Assembly (NCBI GenBank): GCA_022266195.1
Contig: WHVY01000002.1
Coordinates: 10,431,001 to 10,495,000 of the forward strand
Length of the DNA stretch: 64,000 nucleotides
Origin: Tetranychus cinnabarinus
Taxonomy: Eukaryota > Arthropoda > Arachnida > Trombidiformes > Tetranychidae
Reading direction: 5' to 3'
Both the position numbers and the translations under genes were made by a program. Under the pieces are notes generated by a model. That model was not told where the DNA came from and did no database searches. It saw nothing but the letters and a program-made list of their open reading frames with translations. Of this stretch, positions 36,150 through 50,640 are shown piece by piece. The number at the start of each line of letters is the position of its first letter. Position 1 is the stretch's first letter.

Positions 36150-37665
36150 TGTTCTCAAGTTTTTGTTCAATTTTTAACCGATTGTATCCTCGAAATTTCC
36201 TATAATTGCAGTTTAATTAGTGTAAGTTGTTCAAAAAGTGTTTAAAAAGGCTCAGCAAACACAATTGTAACATTTTGCACAACTTGATGCAAATCCTGAA
36301 AGACAAATGGGCATAAACGGGTAACAATATATTTCTTGCGAGTTTGAACTCTACCATTTTGTAGTGGCATTTAAATTGCGTCTATTTGTCTGCTTCAAAG
36401 ATTTCTCCGATGAATAGTTTTCGAAAAAATCGAGTTGAAAGTTGAAACTTCGATCGCTATTTGTGCAACAATGAAAACAGATTTTTGCATGAAACTCATT
36501 CCCCTTATGTTATTTTTGTTAGTCAACCGAAAGATACACTTATTTTTAGAAAAAACATTTTATTTTTCCTTTAAAACCCATAAGTTCGATTGTTCGTTAA
36601 ACCGACTTTTTTCACTGACCGTGAGACTTAAAAAGCTGAAACTTACTATACGTTCATGAAAATTGTCATTACACATCATGCATTTTATCATTTTTTCAAA
36701 ATGTCAACAGTTCTCTTGATTTTGGCCATTGGCCTTAAAACTTTGAGCTTCGATATTTCCAGAATGGTTCAACCTACAGTCATCATTCTATTACCGGAAA
36801 TTAGATACAATTATGAACTATGATATGATACCCAATTAAATCTGGATTAACTAATTTAAGAATGAATATCCTTCTAGAATAAATCTCTGTGTTTGAATAA
36901 CTATTCAACTTCATAAAAAAAGCTAAAATCTGGTATCATAACTAATGCAATGCTATAACTTTTATTTTTAAGATTTTGAAGCAAATAAAATTTCAATATA
37001 TTATAGCCAATGATGCTATCTAATGATTGGTGAAAGAATAATGATTGTAGGTGATGCCGTTTTCAAAATATTGAGGACTGAAGTTTTGCGACAAATGTCC
37101 AAAATCAAGAGAACCATTGGTGCACTAAAAAAAGTATTAGATCATTGATGTTTACAGATGTTTTTCATGCAGGGATAATAAGTTTCAGATCACTAAAATT
37201 AACGGTTACAGATAAAGGTCGGTTTAACCGAAAATCGAACTTATCTGTTTTGCTGAAAATCGAAAATTTTATTTGCCAAAACAAGTGCATTTTCTGATAG
37301 GTCAGCAAAAGTAACATTGATAAACTAAGTTCCATGAGTAAAGTTGCTTCCATAACCGCACAAAAAGCGATCAAAGTTCAGACTTCGAACTTGATTTTCT
37401 CGAGAACTATTGATGAGAGAAACTTTATACTGGCATAAATGGGTTCAGTTTTTACACATCTATCATCTTACGGAGTCTAAACTTGCGAGAAATTCATTTT
37501 TAACCGTTTATGCCCATTAGTCTTTCAGGGTTTGCATCAAGTTGTGCAAAATGCTACAATTGTGTTTCCTGAGCTTTTTTAGAACAACTTAAGCTAATTA
37601 AACTACAATTAAACGGAATTCTGAGGATATAGTCGGTTAAAAATTGAACCAAAACACGAGTATAC
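36150..37665. repeat. Large imperfect inverted repeat (fold-back element)
   Basis: The left arm (about 36150-36660) and right arm (about 37140-37665) are reverse complements with moderate divergence. Markers in order include TTCAATTTTTAACCGA, TTTTGCACAACTTGATGCAA, ATGGGCATAAACGG, TTGATCGCT/TTTGATCGC and GTTAAACCGAC. A unique spacer of about 0.48 kb separates the arms. The two similar 70-aa frames seen on opposite strands are simply the two arms. Further partial copies extend to about 37975. Likely an old fold-back or MITE-type element. Confidence 0.8.
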
Positions 37666-39364
37666 AATAATCTTGCTTTTCAGACAAAATAATCAAGTCT
37701 GGACACCGATGTTGATTGTTTTTCACGCGTATATGTGTTAAGTTGGCAATTGTGTGACAATTGGGTTTATTGGGTTTTTTGGAAACAAACGTTTAAGCCT
37801 CAACAGTGAGTCGAAACATTGAGATGGAATGAAGCAATGTGATCTAGTGTGATCGCTCTAGATTGATAAACTTAGCAAATTGCAATGACATGGATGCTAC
37901 GAAGTGCTGAGGAGACAATCGGTTAAACACTAAACCAAAACTCGAGAGCAAGGTATTGCAAATCTAAACACCAGCCTTGAACAACTATTTACCACTATTA
38001 ACAATAATAATGCAAATAATACGAGCTCGGTATTGAGTCGAACAGCTAATGATCTAAGAGAATCTTTTTTGAAATGCTAAAGAGCAATCGATGGATATTC
38101 TCATTAATTAGTTAACTTCGTAACTGAGTAATTATTCTCGATGAAATGTATCTGTTGAGCAGTTGATTAATTGGCTTTTAAATGGATAAAGTTTAAATAA
38201 TGAAGTTATTGAAAGGATGAATTAAATTTACTAATTTGGTTAGCAAAAGGAGAAGACACTTTTTGGCTTGTAAGATTTCATTGTAAACCCTTTACTATTC
38301 AAAATATTGATACAAAAATATAAGTGTTAAAGCTTAAGCTGTTTCATAAGCTTCTTTAAATCATCAATTTACCCTGAATATATATCCATAAATGATAACT
38401 ATTTTGTTTTATTTAAATCAATAATGTTAAAATAAGGTTTCAAAGCTTGAAAGCTACATCGAGTTTAACTCCATGTCTGGATAAATTGAAAGACTGAATA
38501 CAACTCTATTCAACTATTCAATTTAATGAACTTTTGACTTTTTTACTCCAATTTTCATCTGCTATTTAACCAGGGATACAAAATGATAATCAAAATGTTT
38601 TCACTTAAATTGAACGAATTGACTTGTAATCAAATCAATTGCAATTAAATAGCAATCTTTGAATTCAAGAATCGAAAGAATCTGCAATTAAATAATGACT
38701 TTTTTTGTAAAGTTAATTGAGATTGAGTTACTCAGTTGTTATAGCAAATAGTTGATATTATTTTAATGATATAACAAATAAGCTTGGATGGTTAGATGAT
38801 AATGATGAGTGATAATTGTCAGTGAGTTGAATAGTCAAGAATTTAGATTGAAATTATTTCAAATTATTTTGATTACTTTGTTGAAATATACATTTTCAAG
38901 GTGGAGAGTTGAGGGAAGATTGAAATAGGATTGAAATTTGCAAGATTCAGGGTTGACCAAACAAACAATAAGCTACATAATAATGATAATGATAGTAATA
39001 AAATTGATGATGATGGTAATGAGATTGTTATGTGAATCAATTGAGTGTTAAAAATGTCATTTGAAAGTCAACCAAAAGTCAAGAATAGAAGCCAAATCAA
39101 ATTACTTGGATAAGAATGAGGACCGAGGCAGAGAGATGAATAGATGATGATGATTAGAGTAAACATGATGTGTAATAATATTGTCATGATAATTGAGTTT
39201 AATCAAGATACAGTGTGTAACGATGAAAGATAAATATCTGAATCGGTGGAAAAAAAGCAATCAATATCAACTGGTAAGTCATGAATAAATCACAATAATG
39301 CAGTTTTCATCGCCACCAGTAAATACATTAGGCATAAATTTAGTCAAGCCAAAGGTTAGCCTTT

Positions 39365-39640
39365 AAACAACCTAACAAAGTGACTCTTTTCCCATCAAAT
39401 CTGCTCTCAAGTCAGGGTCAATTTTCACTTCACACAATTTTCATTTTCATGTTTTCTCATCGTCTAACCTCAAGCCATAAGTCTTCGAATCACAACCTGA
39501 CAAAGCGACTCTTTTCCCATCAAATTTACTCTCAAGTTAGGGTCAAGTTTTACTTCAACCGATCGTAAAGGATCGTCTAACTTCAAGCCATAAGTCACGA
39601 AAATCTTAACCTAACAGTGACTCTTGTCGCATCAAAAGTA
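39365..39640 (-). repeat. Cluster D of the 'GAGTGAC' dispersed repeat (antisense orientation)
   Basis: Three copies about 113 bases apart. On the minus strand the first reads TTTGATGGGAAAAGAGTCAC then TTTGTTAGG. Copies lie near 39371-39400, 39491-39521 and 39605-39635. They match the core of clusters A and B but on the opposite strand and with shorter spacing. Confidence 0.7.
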
Positions 39641-42600
39641 ATGCCTTATGTGGGTCTTTTGTTGGAGGAATGTAACATTCATTTTTTATGTTGAAAATGT
39701 TTCATCTTTTACTCGGAATGAAACCCACTTTTGGAAATGCTGATGAGTTTACTATTTTCAGATATTGTATTTACCTAAAAGTTTCAAAATTTGGAAGCTC
39801 TTTTCTTCACCGAATGAATGAATATAATGGATTTGAAATGAAACCAGATCCGGTTCTGTGAGTAACATAATCCATCAAACAAAACATAAATAAAAACAAC
39901 AAAGAAAAGCAACTCTTTCATTAACCCAAAAATATCTATACATTTCACATTGATGCATCTGTGATGATGAAAAATATAAATATTGATGTGTATAAATTTA
40001 CTTTGATGTTATTTAAAACAACAAGAGCAATAAAATGTACATAGAAATGAAATAAATCTGTTTAAATAGCATTTATCATTATGATTATTGCTATTGTTAT
40101 TCAATTGTTATTGCATTGTTATTTATACAACATTATCATAATATTTGTTTCATCTCTTAAACTTTCGTTTTTTTAACATTTCATCTCAACGATGAGAAAT
40201 ATTAATGAATGACAAATTATTAAATTATTTATTTAGCTTATTAAGCAAATGATGAACAAACAACAATTTGCTTTGTCACAATTTTTCCTCCTAATTGTTG
40301 CTAATTTAACCAGTTTTGCATTGTCGAGCATCCAAATTGATACAATGAACAAATTAATTCTTGTTCAATTTAGACATTTAAACTGCAAAACGTTGACATC
40401 AATAGTTGTGAGAGTTGAACGAATCTTAAATTAAATAGAGTTTGCATCTAATCATTCGTCTAGACAAATTTTACTGAATAATCAAGAACAAATGACTACA
40501 ATTCGCACCTTTCATCGATATCATTGCATTCAAAGAAATGCATGAACTGATGAGCTAAAAGATTCAATAAAACGTGCCAATAAAAGGATACTTTGACCAA
40601 ACTTGATACTTTTATGCAGCATTCATTAGATTTTTCAACAATATCCAGTAGGTAAATTGGGTTAGAACCAAATCAACTTTAGTCATCAAAAATGTTGTTA
40701 TCGGTAGAGCCATGATGGCTAACTTTTACATCAATCACTTGATCACCGAATAAGCTGATCAGTTAAGCTTGTATTCGTTAAGTTGTAGAGAGAAGCATTC
40801 GTAACCAAATCAACTTAAGTTACTGTTTGATGCAGTTAAAGTCTCATTAGTTTATTAAAATGAAATTATGACACTAACCAAATGTACTTGACTAACTCAA
40901 CTGAATCAACTTGGAAATGAGTTGCATTGTTAAAGACGGGAAATTTCTCGTGGCAACAAAAACAATGTAAAAGCCGATGATTTAAACTAAACTTTGAATA
41001 AATCACAAATGCTCATTTTCAACCCCAAATGCTGGATTATGATCTAACGAATTGCAAATCAATCTACTGTGAAGTGATTCAAAATAACTTGATTTCAACT
41101 AAACTTTGACCAAAATAAAGACAGTAAAAAGGTCTTCCATCGGGTCATTCTAGGAGCAAGAAAAACTTTTATCTTCGAGCTGCAAGAAGTGGAAAATAAC
41201 CTGACTATACGCTCAACTTGCAGACTAAAAGTGAAGACTATTTCCCTCAGAATTGGGTTCTAATAGATGAGTTACTATGGTTTCTGGTGTGATGAGGATC
41301 ATCATGGTTATGCATCGTTTTACTCATAAGCTTGTAAAAAAGTTGGAATGTGAAATTGGACAATAGCGATGAACAAGTATCAATTATATCAATATAATTA
41401 TGAAAAAAGATATTCGTTTCTTATTGCACTTTGGTTTAACTTATACATTCGCATATCACTGTCAATGGAATGATCAAAATGGTTTGTTCGCTGATTTCAA
41501 TAGAAAATTGAAATCGATAAACTGAATTGATTTACTCTAAATTTTACCTTCAATTCGTCTATTCATATGTGATGAGATTTTGAAAAGCTTTGGAAGGAAA
41601 ATCAATTCTGATTAAAGGTTTAAGCCAGCAGAATAATAAAACAAACTAATGTCAATAAAATTGTTAAGCTTTAACAATTATAAAATTAATCTCATGTTTT
41701 TACCCAATTCCTGGTATAATGATAGACAGGTAAACACAATGCATCTTGTTCAACAAACTGAGAAATCATTTTCAATTCAATTTTCAACTTTTTGTTTGAA
41801 TTTGTTGAAACTTTCAACTCACCATTTTCATTATTGTAACCTCACTATCTCAACTGTAAATCAATTAAAGCATTATTATTTTTTTGTTTCACAATAAATC
41901 TTTCAAGCTTTCATTAAACGTTGTTTGAATACGATTGCCTCGATTGTAATGTCCAAGACTAAAAATAGTATTCAAAAGGTATCATCATCTATTGTCCATA
42001 TTTTTTCATGTGAAAATGTGCTAACCATTGTTATAAATGAACAATGCTTTAGCTTTAAACCAGCTTCCTGATTCAACTTTTTACTCAACTATTCATCTTC
42101 ATCTTAACCATTATTACAAAGATGAACCATCGATTCATGGACTATCTTTTCATCTAATTTGGTCTCGAACATTATTATCGTTGGAAACAATAAGCGACCA
42201 TCAGTGAGGTTAAAGGTACGGAAAAATCAAGTAAAATGTTTCTAACAATTGACTCCAATCAAAGTGATCTCTTTAACCTAAACTTGGTCTTCAAACTCAA
42301 TCTAACCAACATGAAGCCAAATAGCCAAATATCAACTCAACTTTGATCTGAAGCTTCATTTGCGTAAATTTTACTCCAATTTTTCAACTCATGTCGCTTC
42401 ATTTTTACCAATAATGTTGCATTCAATGGAACATGAAAATCGAAAATCTATTTGAGAGAAAATCAGTGACATGAAATTCAATTTCAATTGCACTTTACTT
42501 AGACTATGGATGCGATAAATTGAACAATTGAAAGGTGAAAAATTGTACTTGTTAAGTTTATAATTGCATTTGCAGTTCATTACCGAGTTCAACAGTTGAC

Positions 42601-44934
42601 ATAACTCATACATCTTGAACGATAACTGAACCATTAAGTTGGCAAGCTTACCTTTGATGAGGTCAAAGGAAAAGAGAAAAAAAGTTACTTTTCTCTTGAA
42701 AATCCAATTTAATGGACTGATTGCATTTCAGAGTTTGAAATAATAACACAAAAGTAAAATGATGAAACTAATAATAACCATAGGAATCTTATATCTACAT
42801 GAATAATGTATAATTCAATCATCTAAATCAAATCATGATTCATCTTTCATCTTTCAACCTGCCAGAGTCAATTTGTGGCAAAACTTGGAAAAGGTAAACT
42901 GGTCAAAATTTATCGACAAATTTTGGCCTCTCATTTTGATCAACACTAATTATCAGACTCTGAATGACCATCAAATGGATAAAAAAAACTGAAATTGGAA
43001 ATTGGAAGAAGAAGGAAAAAAAACTTTGCCATTTTCACAACTAACCTAATCAACTAATTGTGAAGTAAAAAACAGTTGAAACTTTAATTATGGTTTTTCG
43101 TATGCATTTGGTTCACATGATATTATGTCAGAATCCAGTGTAAGCTTTATTTTTATGGTTGACAAAATATTGAAAGAACTGATAACCAGAAAAGTGAACC
43201 CAAAAAGGTTAACGAAACTTGATTCGTTTAGTCTTTTGCTTAGTACTTTTTGTGGTTAACTTAATATTATACATTTTGATGGGTTGAGTCAATACTAACT
43301 CAATAAGGCAACATTTATCATTATCATTAATGACTATTAAAGTTAGGAGAAGCAAAAAAAGATAATTATGATGATAATGATGATGAATTTTGTTCATCAT
43401 CTTTATCAGCCTTTTTACACTGTTATTTCATTTTCAACTCCAAGCTCTCTCTCACTGTCTCTGTAATTTAATATGATTGTATCCATTGCCATACATATTC
43501 AACATATTGATGCACAATTGAATTTAGATTGACTTGTTTAGTCGTCCTGATCAAATAGGTTCAGTAATTGTACATTATGAAATTAATCTGACAAGTTATG
43601 AAGTAACTAGTTTTTTCTGTTATTATTGATGTTATCGCGAAATTGGTTGTACTATTGGTTGAAAGGTAAATTAGCTTGATAACAATTTAATTGAAAGGTA
43701 AAAATCGACTTGAGAGTGAATAACAAAAGTATCGGAAATTATCACAATATCATAATGTAAATTCTTGGAGTTAAAATGAACTCCCAGCCGTTGGGAGGGA
43801 ATTTTACTGTTGAATATTAATATTCATGAATTGGATAGACTCTTGTTGGTTAATTGTTAAATATAATGTCCATGATGTTCAAACACCATTAAACACATCA
43901 GTCACAATCAGTTTCAACGTTTCACGTGAAACTGGTTAAACAACTTGTTCAATGAGTTCAAGGGAAACTGGTGGCGTAATCAAGTTGTATCAAGTTCATC
44001 ATGAACTAGAAATGACTTTATATCGAAATATTTCAAGATGTTACGCAAAACTCCCAGCAAGTCCTTGCAATTCCCTGCAATTTCATGAAATTCCCAGTAG
44101 CTTCAATCCCTGAGATTGATTTTTTTTCTCATTTTTATTTTTAAATTTTCAGCCTTTTGCTCAGACTTTCTGTCTCAACTTGAGTCTGACAGTAAAAGGT
44201 GAAAACATTCATATCAAGTTGAAACAATTGAGTTTTTTTGTTTCAAGTTTATCATTATTTTTTGTAGATTGAAAGAGACATGAGATAGACAGAGAAAGAG
44301 ACAGAATTGATGGCCATTTGTATACATTTATAAATGATCCTCTGGAGGCTTCAGTTACATGGTTTAATGGCGTGAACAGCATTTTAATTGTTTCCACTGG
44401 TTATTCTGAATCTATTTGACAATCATGTATCTTAGTGAAAATGTTAACAATAATAATGCTAATAACAATTAAAATAATGCTAATAAACTGACAGAGAAAT
44501 GGACAAAAAGTTGACAAAATAAAAAAGCAACAAGAAGGTAAATTAATAAAAGTTATCATTAACAGGGAAGGAAACATTTTCACATTTGTATCATTAAAAT
44601 TTTATTGAAATGCTGATTGAATTGATAAATACATGGATACATGAGTAAAAATTGAACAATTTTGCCTTTCCATATTAATTTGTTTACCATCATTATTAGT
44701 GTCAACATTATTGGGCTAATCATTGTTGTTGTTTGTAACTCTGTAACTTATCAATAATATTTTGTGTGGTTCATTGTATCTGGACAGTGTTATTGACCAT
44801 TAGTGACTGACCAGCTTTTCATCAGTTATCAGCATTTGGATATAAAGCTGGTCATGTAGGAAGATGATGATGATTACAATAATGATGATGAAAATGACAT
44901 TGGCACAGAGGCTCCATCAAAGGCTATTTTTGAT

Positions 44935-44992
44935 GCTAAAAGAGTGACTCTGTTCGGTTGATGGATTGACGACTTTCGGCCTCACCAGACTG
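44935..44992 (+). repeat. Solo copy of the 'GAGTGAC' dispersed repeat
   Basis: The sequence AAAAGAGTGACTCTGTTCGG, then GACGACTTTCGGCCTCA, matches both halves of the repeat core. It is isolated and more diverged. Confidence 0.55.
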
Positions 44993-46564
44993 GCCAACAG
45001 ATCTGATGAAGATGAAGGTGAAAGCTATGGTTCTTATCTTGTTATTAACAGTGAATAACGATTTAGATGAGTTTCCTTATTTTTCCTTTTCTTTTCTTCT
45101 CTTTTTGTTTCTTTTATCATCTTCTTACAATAATTACGATAATGTGACAAGATTAGGTGAAGGATAGATCAGTCATTTTCACAAATCACTGGACCCACTA
45201 AGATAATAATAATAATAATAACATGAAACAGATAAGATTGTTACGTGACAAAATTGCAAGTCAATGTTATAATCGACATTAATGAGTTTTTATTTCCTTT
45301 CTGGTTGTTCAGGTTTTGCTTCCATGAAGAGAAAAAAGTTGACTCGAAATTTTGCACTTTTTTCATTCACATTTAAACCTGTCTCTTGACTCTTTCAACT
45401 TTCAAAGTCTCACACAATTGAACATGAAATCTGAACACGAGAGGAAAAAATTGAACCGGAAATCGATTAACTATTTGGTAAACTCAACTAAAATAAATGA
45501 TATAATGATAAGCCTTTGCAAGGGAAGGCAAACACAGAAAAAATAATCTCAATTCTCATTGAAACAGACAAAGGTTTGGAAAGGGATTTTTCACATCAAG
45601 AATCGTTTCATTTCCTGTGATAAATGAAAAATATCTTGAAATGATAATGGAATGGCAAGAAAACTGAGAAAACAAAAAGTTATGTAAATATGGCAATCAG
45701 TTTGGGAATGGAATCATTCCCAGTCTTGGATTAATAAAGGTTCATATTGGTTACTAATTGTAATGTTATCACTGTTACTGATGTGCCTTTGAAAACTCAA
45801 TTTCGGGATTTGTTTGGGTGAAAATAAGAATGATTAATGAATAAAGAAAAGTCCATTGGTAAGAGGAATCAGAAGATAAACAAAAAAAGGTAAAGTAAGA
45901 AGATAACATGTAATAAATGAACATTCATTTCCGATTGAGAAAAGGACAGGAAAGATGTTTGGAAGACAAGAGAAGATGAAGAGTAAAAAAAGAAGTCGTA
46001 GAGTAAAGCTCATCATGAGCTAAACCAAATATTGAGCATTACTGATCCATGAAAACAAATGATAAGTAAAAAAAGAGCAAGTTGTATGTTCAAGATTGAA
46101 AGTGTATTAAGATGAAGATGGTAGAGATGAGGCAAACAATCAATTGATTTGCTTGTAATCCTTTTTGGATTGACTTGGTTGTCCACCAAAAACGATGATG
46201 ACAAACACAATAACAGGCAAAAAAGAGTTTAAAGGAACATCAACAACAAAAGCTCAGGAAAAAAAAAGAGTTTCAACTTCCGTAATTTTTCCACTGCCGT
46301 TATCATCATTATTATTCAGGTGAATGTTGTCGAGTAAACAAGTATTGTGATGAAAAGAAAAAAATGAGCAAAAAGAAGAGTAAATAGATTTTTTGTCCAA
46401 ATTTGGGCCACTTGTGGATGAAGGATACTTGGATTGTTATACATTGTTGATTGAATGTCAATGACAATAAATTAATGTAGCGACTTCTTATAAGATGTTA
46501 AGTTGAACCGGTAAGAGTAACTTGTTTAGGTTGGATATGAAAATATTTGACGCGTAAAACGTCA

Positions 46565-47085
46565 CAACTCAAGAACTAATTTTGATGGGAAAAGAGTGAC
46601 TTTACTAGGTTGGAGAGTCTTTGACTTTCAGCCTTCTTCAAGCAAACTTCCCAAGCTATGTTAAATATACCAATGAAGACGATGGTGATAACGACAATGA
46701 TGATGATTTTTAGCAAACGATGAAAAATGATGATGGAAATAAAAATTAAAAAATGAAAAGTCATTGGACTTTGAAGAGTCCGATATCAAGAGGTAATTTC
46801 AATGCGACAAGAGTGACTTTGTTGGGTTGAAAGATTGACAAATATCAGTCTCAGTCATTCACTCTTTACTCTGAGAAATACATCGATAATGAAGAAGATA
46901 ATGCGAGCATTGAAATTGAATGTAAAAATGAAGATGATGATGATGACTTTTAACTAAAAAATTTAGCGAAAGATGACATTGAAAATACAAGTATTCAATC
47001 GCAAAGTTCCCACATCAAGAGCAAATTTTAATGCGAGAAGAGTGACTTTGTTAGGTTTAAACACTTTTGACTTTCAGCCTTGACT
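46565..47085 (+). repeat. Cluster A: three tandem units of the 'GAGTGAC' repeat
   Basis: Cores with GAGTGAC at 46594, 46811 and 47040, spaced 217 and 229 bases. Each core has AAGAG/AAGAAC, AATTTTNATGGGAA, AGAGTGACTTTNNTAGGTTG and TTGACTTTCAGCCT. The intervening DNA is purine-rich with GATGATGA runs. Units 1-3 correspond one by one to the units of cluster B at 55.7 kb. Confidence 0.8.
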
Positions 47086-50000
47086 GTGAGAAATATGGTG
47101 ATGATAAAGATTAAAGTAAAGTTTGAAATAAGATTATACATCACAAAAATGACCTTATCTAGAACCCATTTCATGGCAAAAGCATTGTCATGTCAGAATT
47201 TTTCATGAGAAATATGATGGTTGATTATGATTATGATGAGATGAAAATGATGTTTGAAATGAAAATATCGAAATTGATTGTCGAGTTAACTTTTGTATTT
47301 GACTCTTTTATTCATTTTTGTTGTTGTCATTTTGTGTTGTTGCTTTTGTGTATTACAATCCATTATTTTGATTTTGATTATTTGTTGAAAGTGATTCTTG
47401 AAAATTGATTATCATCAACTTTACTATTATTGTCATCATCATTAAACTATTTCATCTCTTTGATTCTCATTTTTTTCTCAGCCTCTTTTCTTTACGACCA
47501 AATTATTTGCTTTTATTCAGTGATAACTTTTTGTGTGCTGCAAGAATCAAGAACTTTTTTTCTGAACAATGTTTACTGTTCAATTCTTATAATCATTTGA
47601 TTTTCACCTTTTCTGGCAAATGGTTCAATATTATTGACAATTTGTTTCCATTAGCTTAATAACCTTTCATTTGACAATAAGATTTTGACCTTTCTTTTTA
47701 TTATGCTCAATTCCAATCTCGAAATTGAGTTCAACTCGAAAAGGCAAAGTTTATTGTTGCTACTTGGACAATTAAACGTTTATTACTTTCCAGTGTTTCA
47801 CATATAAAAACAATAGATTGATGAAAGTTTAAAAGTTTGACAGAAAAAAGCTGCCAATGAAAAATGACACTGAATTGGTTCCAAATTCATATTGATATTC
47901 ATTTGTTATACAGTTTCATTATTATTCTGTGATTGAATTTACATTTTTATTTTCTTTCATGTAACTTTTTGCTCTCTTTTTGTGAAACACGAAATTCAAC
48001 ATTAATATTATTCTCTGGGAGTGAAAATGAGGAAATCATTTTGTTTGTAGTTTTGATGTTTGCATGTCAATTGAAATCTGTTTGTCAAGTTACGGCATTC
48101 ATTATGAACAGTTTGAAAAGTCCATCATGAAATATAACAAAAATTTTACCGATTTTCCAGCCTTTTCAGTATTCCATTTCAACTCAATTCAGATTGATAT
48201 TTAAATGGTTTCAAATGGAGTGACTTTTATTTTGCTGTTTCAATGAAATAAAAAAAATGTTAAATCACTAATAGCACTTTTGTAACCCTAGGAATGATAC
48301 AGCAAATGGTCAAACAGCAAAAAAATACATTAAAATGACATTAGCATTTCAATAGGCATACAAATGATATGGAAAACTGAGCAAAATTGGAATCAACTTT
48401 GAAATGGACAAAATTGTTTTCTCGACTTTTCAACGTTTTCAAACGAAAATGTTTAAATTAGAAAGAAAATTTGCTATTTATTATAAAAGATGGAATCATT
48501 TGATATGTAAAAATGCTCAAAACCAAAAAAGGCATTTCTGCTAGCGAAGTTGATGCAAAGTTTTGAAAACTCAGAATCAAATAATCCAATTTCACCTGAG
48601 ATTTGCTAATTACTTTTCTTTAGTCATTTCTTGGAGCTTCAGATTGGCCATCGTAATGCACCCAAGTCTAGACCTAAGTTTTGACCCAAGTCTAGATGTG
48701 CTTCTGCATGAAATTTAATGTGAAATGTATCTTAACACGACTTGCTATCGATGTATAAAAGAGTAAAGTAAAAGATTGAAATGTGTTGGTCTACAGTTGG
48801 ACTTGGGGTCGATGAGCTGTAATTAAGGTTGGAGTTGTGTTGCAACAATGGTCAACAATTTGTTGATTGGCAATGAACAGTTGAGCAAAGATGTACATTT
48901 ATTGTTAAGGCCTGAAGGATAATATTGGATAATATTCCCAGTTGTCCATCCAGAGGCAAAAAAGGCTGAGCCAAAACAAATGAGCTAAAGCTTTGAGTAA
49001 TTTCATTTAAGCCAACATCTAACTGTTTTAACGTGGCAAAACAAGCTTTGATCAAAGTGAAATGTTGAATGCCTAAAGAGTATATTCATAACAAGAGGCG
49101 AAATTAAGAAGGCAAAGGAAAGATGATGATGAGGTGATGATAAGAGGATGGGAAAGATGATCAAGACAAAAGGCTGAGTAAATTAAATCTTGTTTTTGCA
49201 AAGGAATCGGTCAATTCCCTTTGAGAAGTGCAACTTAATTTTGCAGTTGCCTTTCTAATAGGATGATGACTTGAAGGAAGTTTAAGATGCTGATGATGAT
49301 GGCGGTGATGAGGGGAAGATAAGGACTGGTCAAGGTTTTTGAGCTTGAAAATGATGAAAATATTGGCCAGTCAAGTAACATGGACCCTTAGGTTATGTAG
49401 AGTGTAAAGTTAATAAAAAATGATTAACATTTTTTTCTCCCTGTTAACAAGAGGTTACAGAAATTAATTTGATTTCATCTTAATCAATTGAATTGTTTAC
49501 ACCATTTATTAATTTAGCTTGTTACCAACAACTTATAACTGTTGATATCATCACAATTCGCGTTCATCTCATCATCAACCTTATTCTCATTGGTATTGGT
49601 GATTGACAAGTTTATAATAAACTCAATTGAAAGCTAATCAGTTTTATGTTTAAATCAAATTGAATCATTCCATTGGCAACATTGATGGGTTAAGAGGGGA
49701 CAATTGAATTGGAGAAACAGAAATGAACATTGTTTTTCATTAAAATATGAAACTCTAAAAAGTTAATCTTCAATATCATTACAATTGTTTCCGATTCATC
49801 CGGGAATTATCAACTCCCAGTTGATATTATTGCTTTATTCACTTCTCATGTTTCCCTCTGTAAATAACATTTGGATACCAACAATGTGATTACAATGAAT
49901 ATCAACAATGGAAAAGAAGTGAAACTTGAAATTTACACTTTTGTGCCTCAAAGTGTTCAATTGTGTTTTTAAAGCATTTCAATTTCATGGTAATTAAAGA

Positions 50001-50094
50001 TTCAAACTGGTTCCAACGATTTAGTAAAGCAAGTTTAAACGATAACTCCGTTTGTGTAAACAAAAAAATGGTAAATGAAAAAATCCTTCAACCG

Positions 50095-50640
50095 AGTGTT
50101 GAATTTGATCGGAAAGAGTGACTCGTTTAGGTTGAATAATCTTGATGTAGGCATGTCTTACGGTCCAACAATGACAATATGAATGAAGAAGAGAAATGAG
50201 AAAATGAAGATTACTGAAGTAACAACCAGATGACTGGCACGAGTAGCCCTTAGTGGACCAATCAAGTGGTCAGTGCAGCAATTTTATAGTGACTCTTAAA
50301 CTGTTGCAGTTGTCACACACAGAACCCTTACTAAGAAGTAATCTTGATGGGAAACAGAGGCTGATCTAGGTTGGATATAAGCATGTTTCACTGTCTAACA
50401 ATGACATCAAGAACGAAGGAAAAATTATGATGGAAATGAAGATTATTGAAGTAATAGCGAAATGAATGGTCCGAGTGGACAATAGTGTGTCAATTAAGTG
50501 GTCAGTGCTCCAATTATCTAGTGATTTGTAAACTATTAGTTTGGTAATTCCTATGCACAGGACCCTTACTAATAAAGTAATTTTGATGGGGAAACGAGTG
50601 AATGTGTTGGGTTCAAGTTTGAATCATTCACGGCTTAATC
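50095..50640 (+). repeat. Cluster C: three tandem units of a related repeat
   Basis: Cores at about 50116, 50357 and 50596, spaced about 240 bases. Units 1-2 and 2-3 also share spacer sequence (AATGAAGATTA.TGAAGTAA, AAGTGGTCAGTGC, ACCCTTACTAA.AAGTAAT). This makes the cluster a true tandem repeat, with its own spacer type. Confidence 0.75.

Noticed and set aside
36435..37374. Two similar small proteins on opposite strands (36435-36659 + and 37165-37374 -)
   Set aside because: They are the two arms of one inverted repeat, and the similarity is explained by the repeat itself. No start context or domain supports coding.
39365..39640. Regularly spaced short repeats considered as a CRISPR-like array
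   Set aside because: This is a eukaryotic genome, and the repeats are imperfect and belong to a dispersed family with copies elsewhere in the window.
43767..43811. Short hairpin around CTCCCAGCCGTTGGGAG, considered as a miRNA precursor
   Set aside because: The stem is short and the flanking pairing is weak; there is no evidence beyond a small palindrome.
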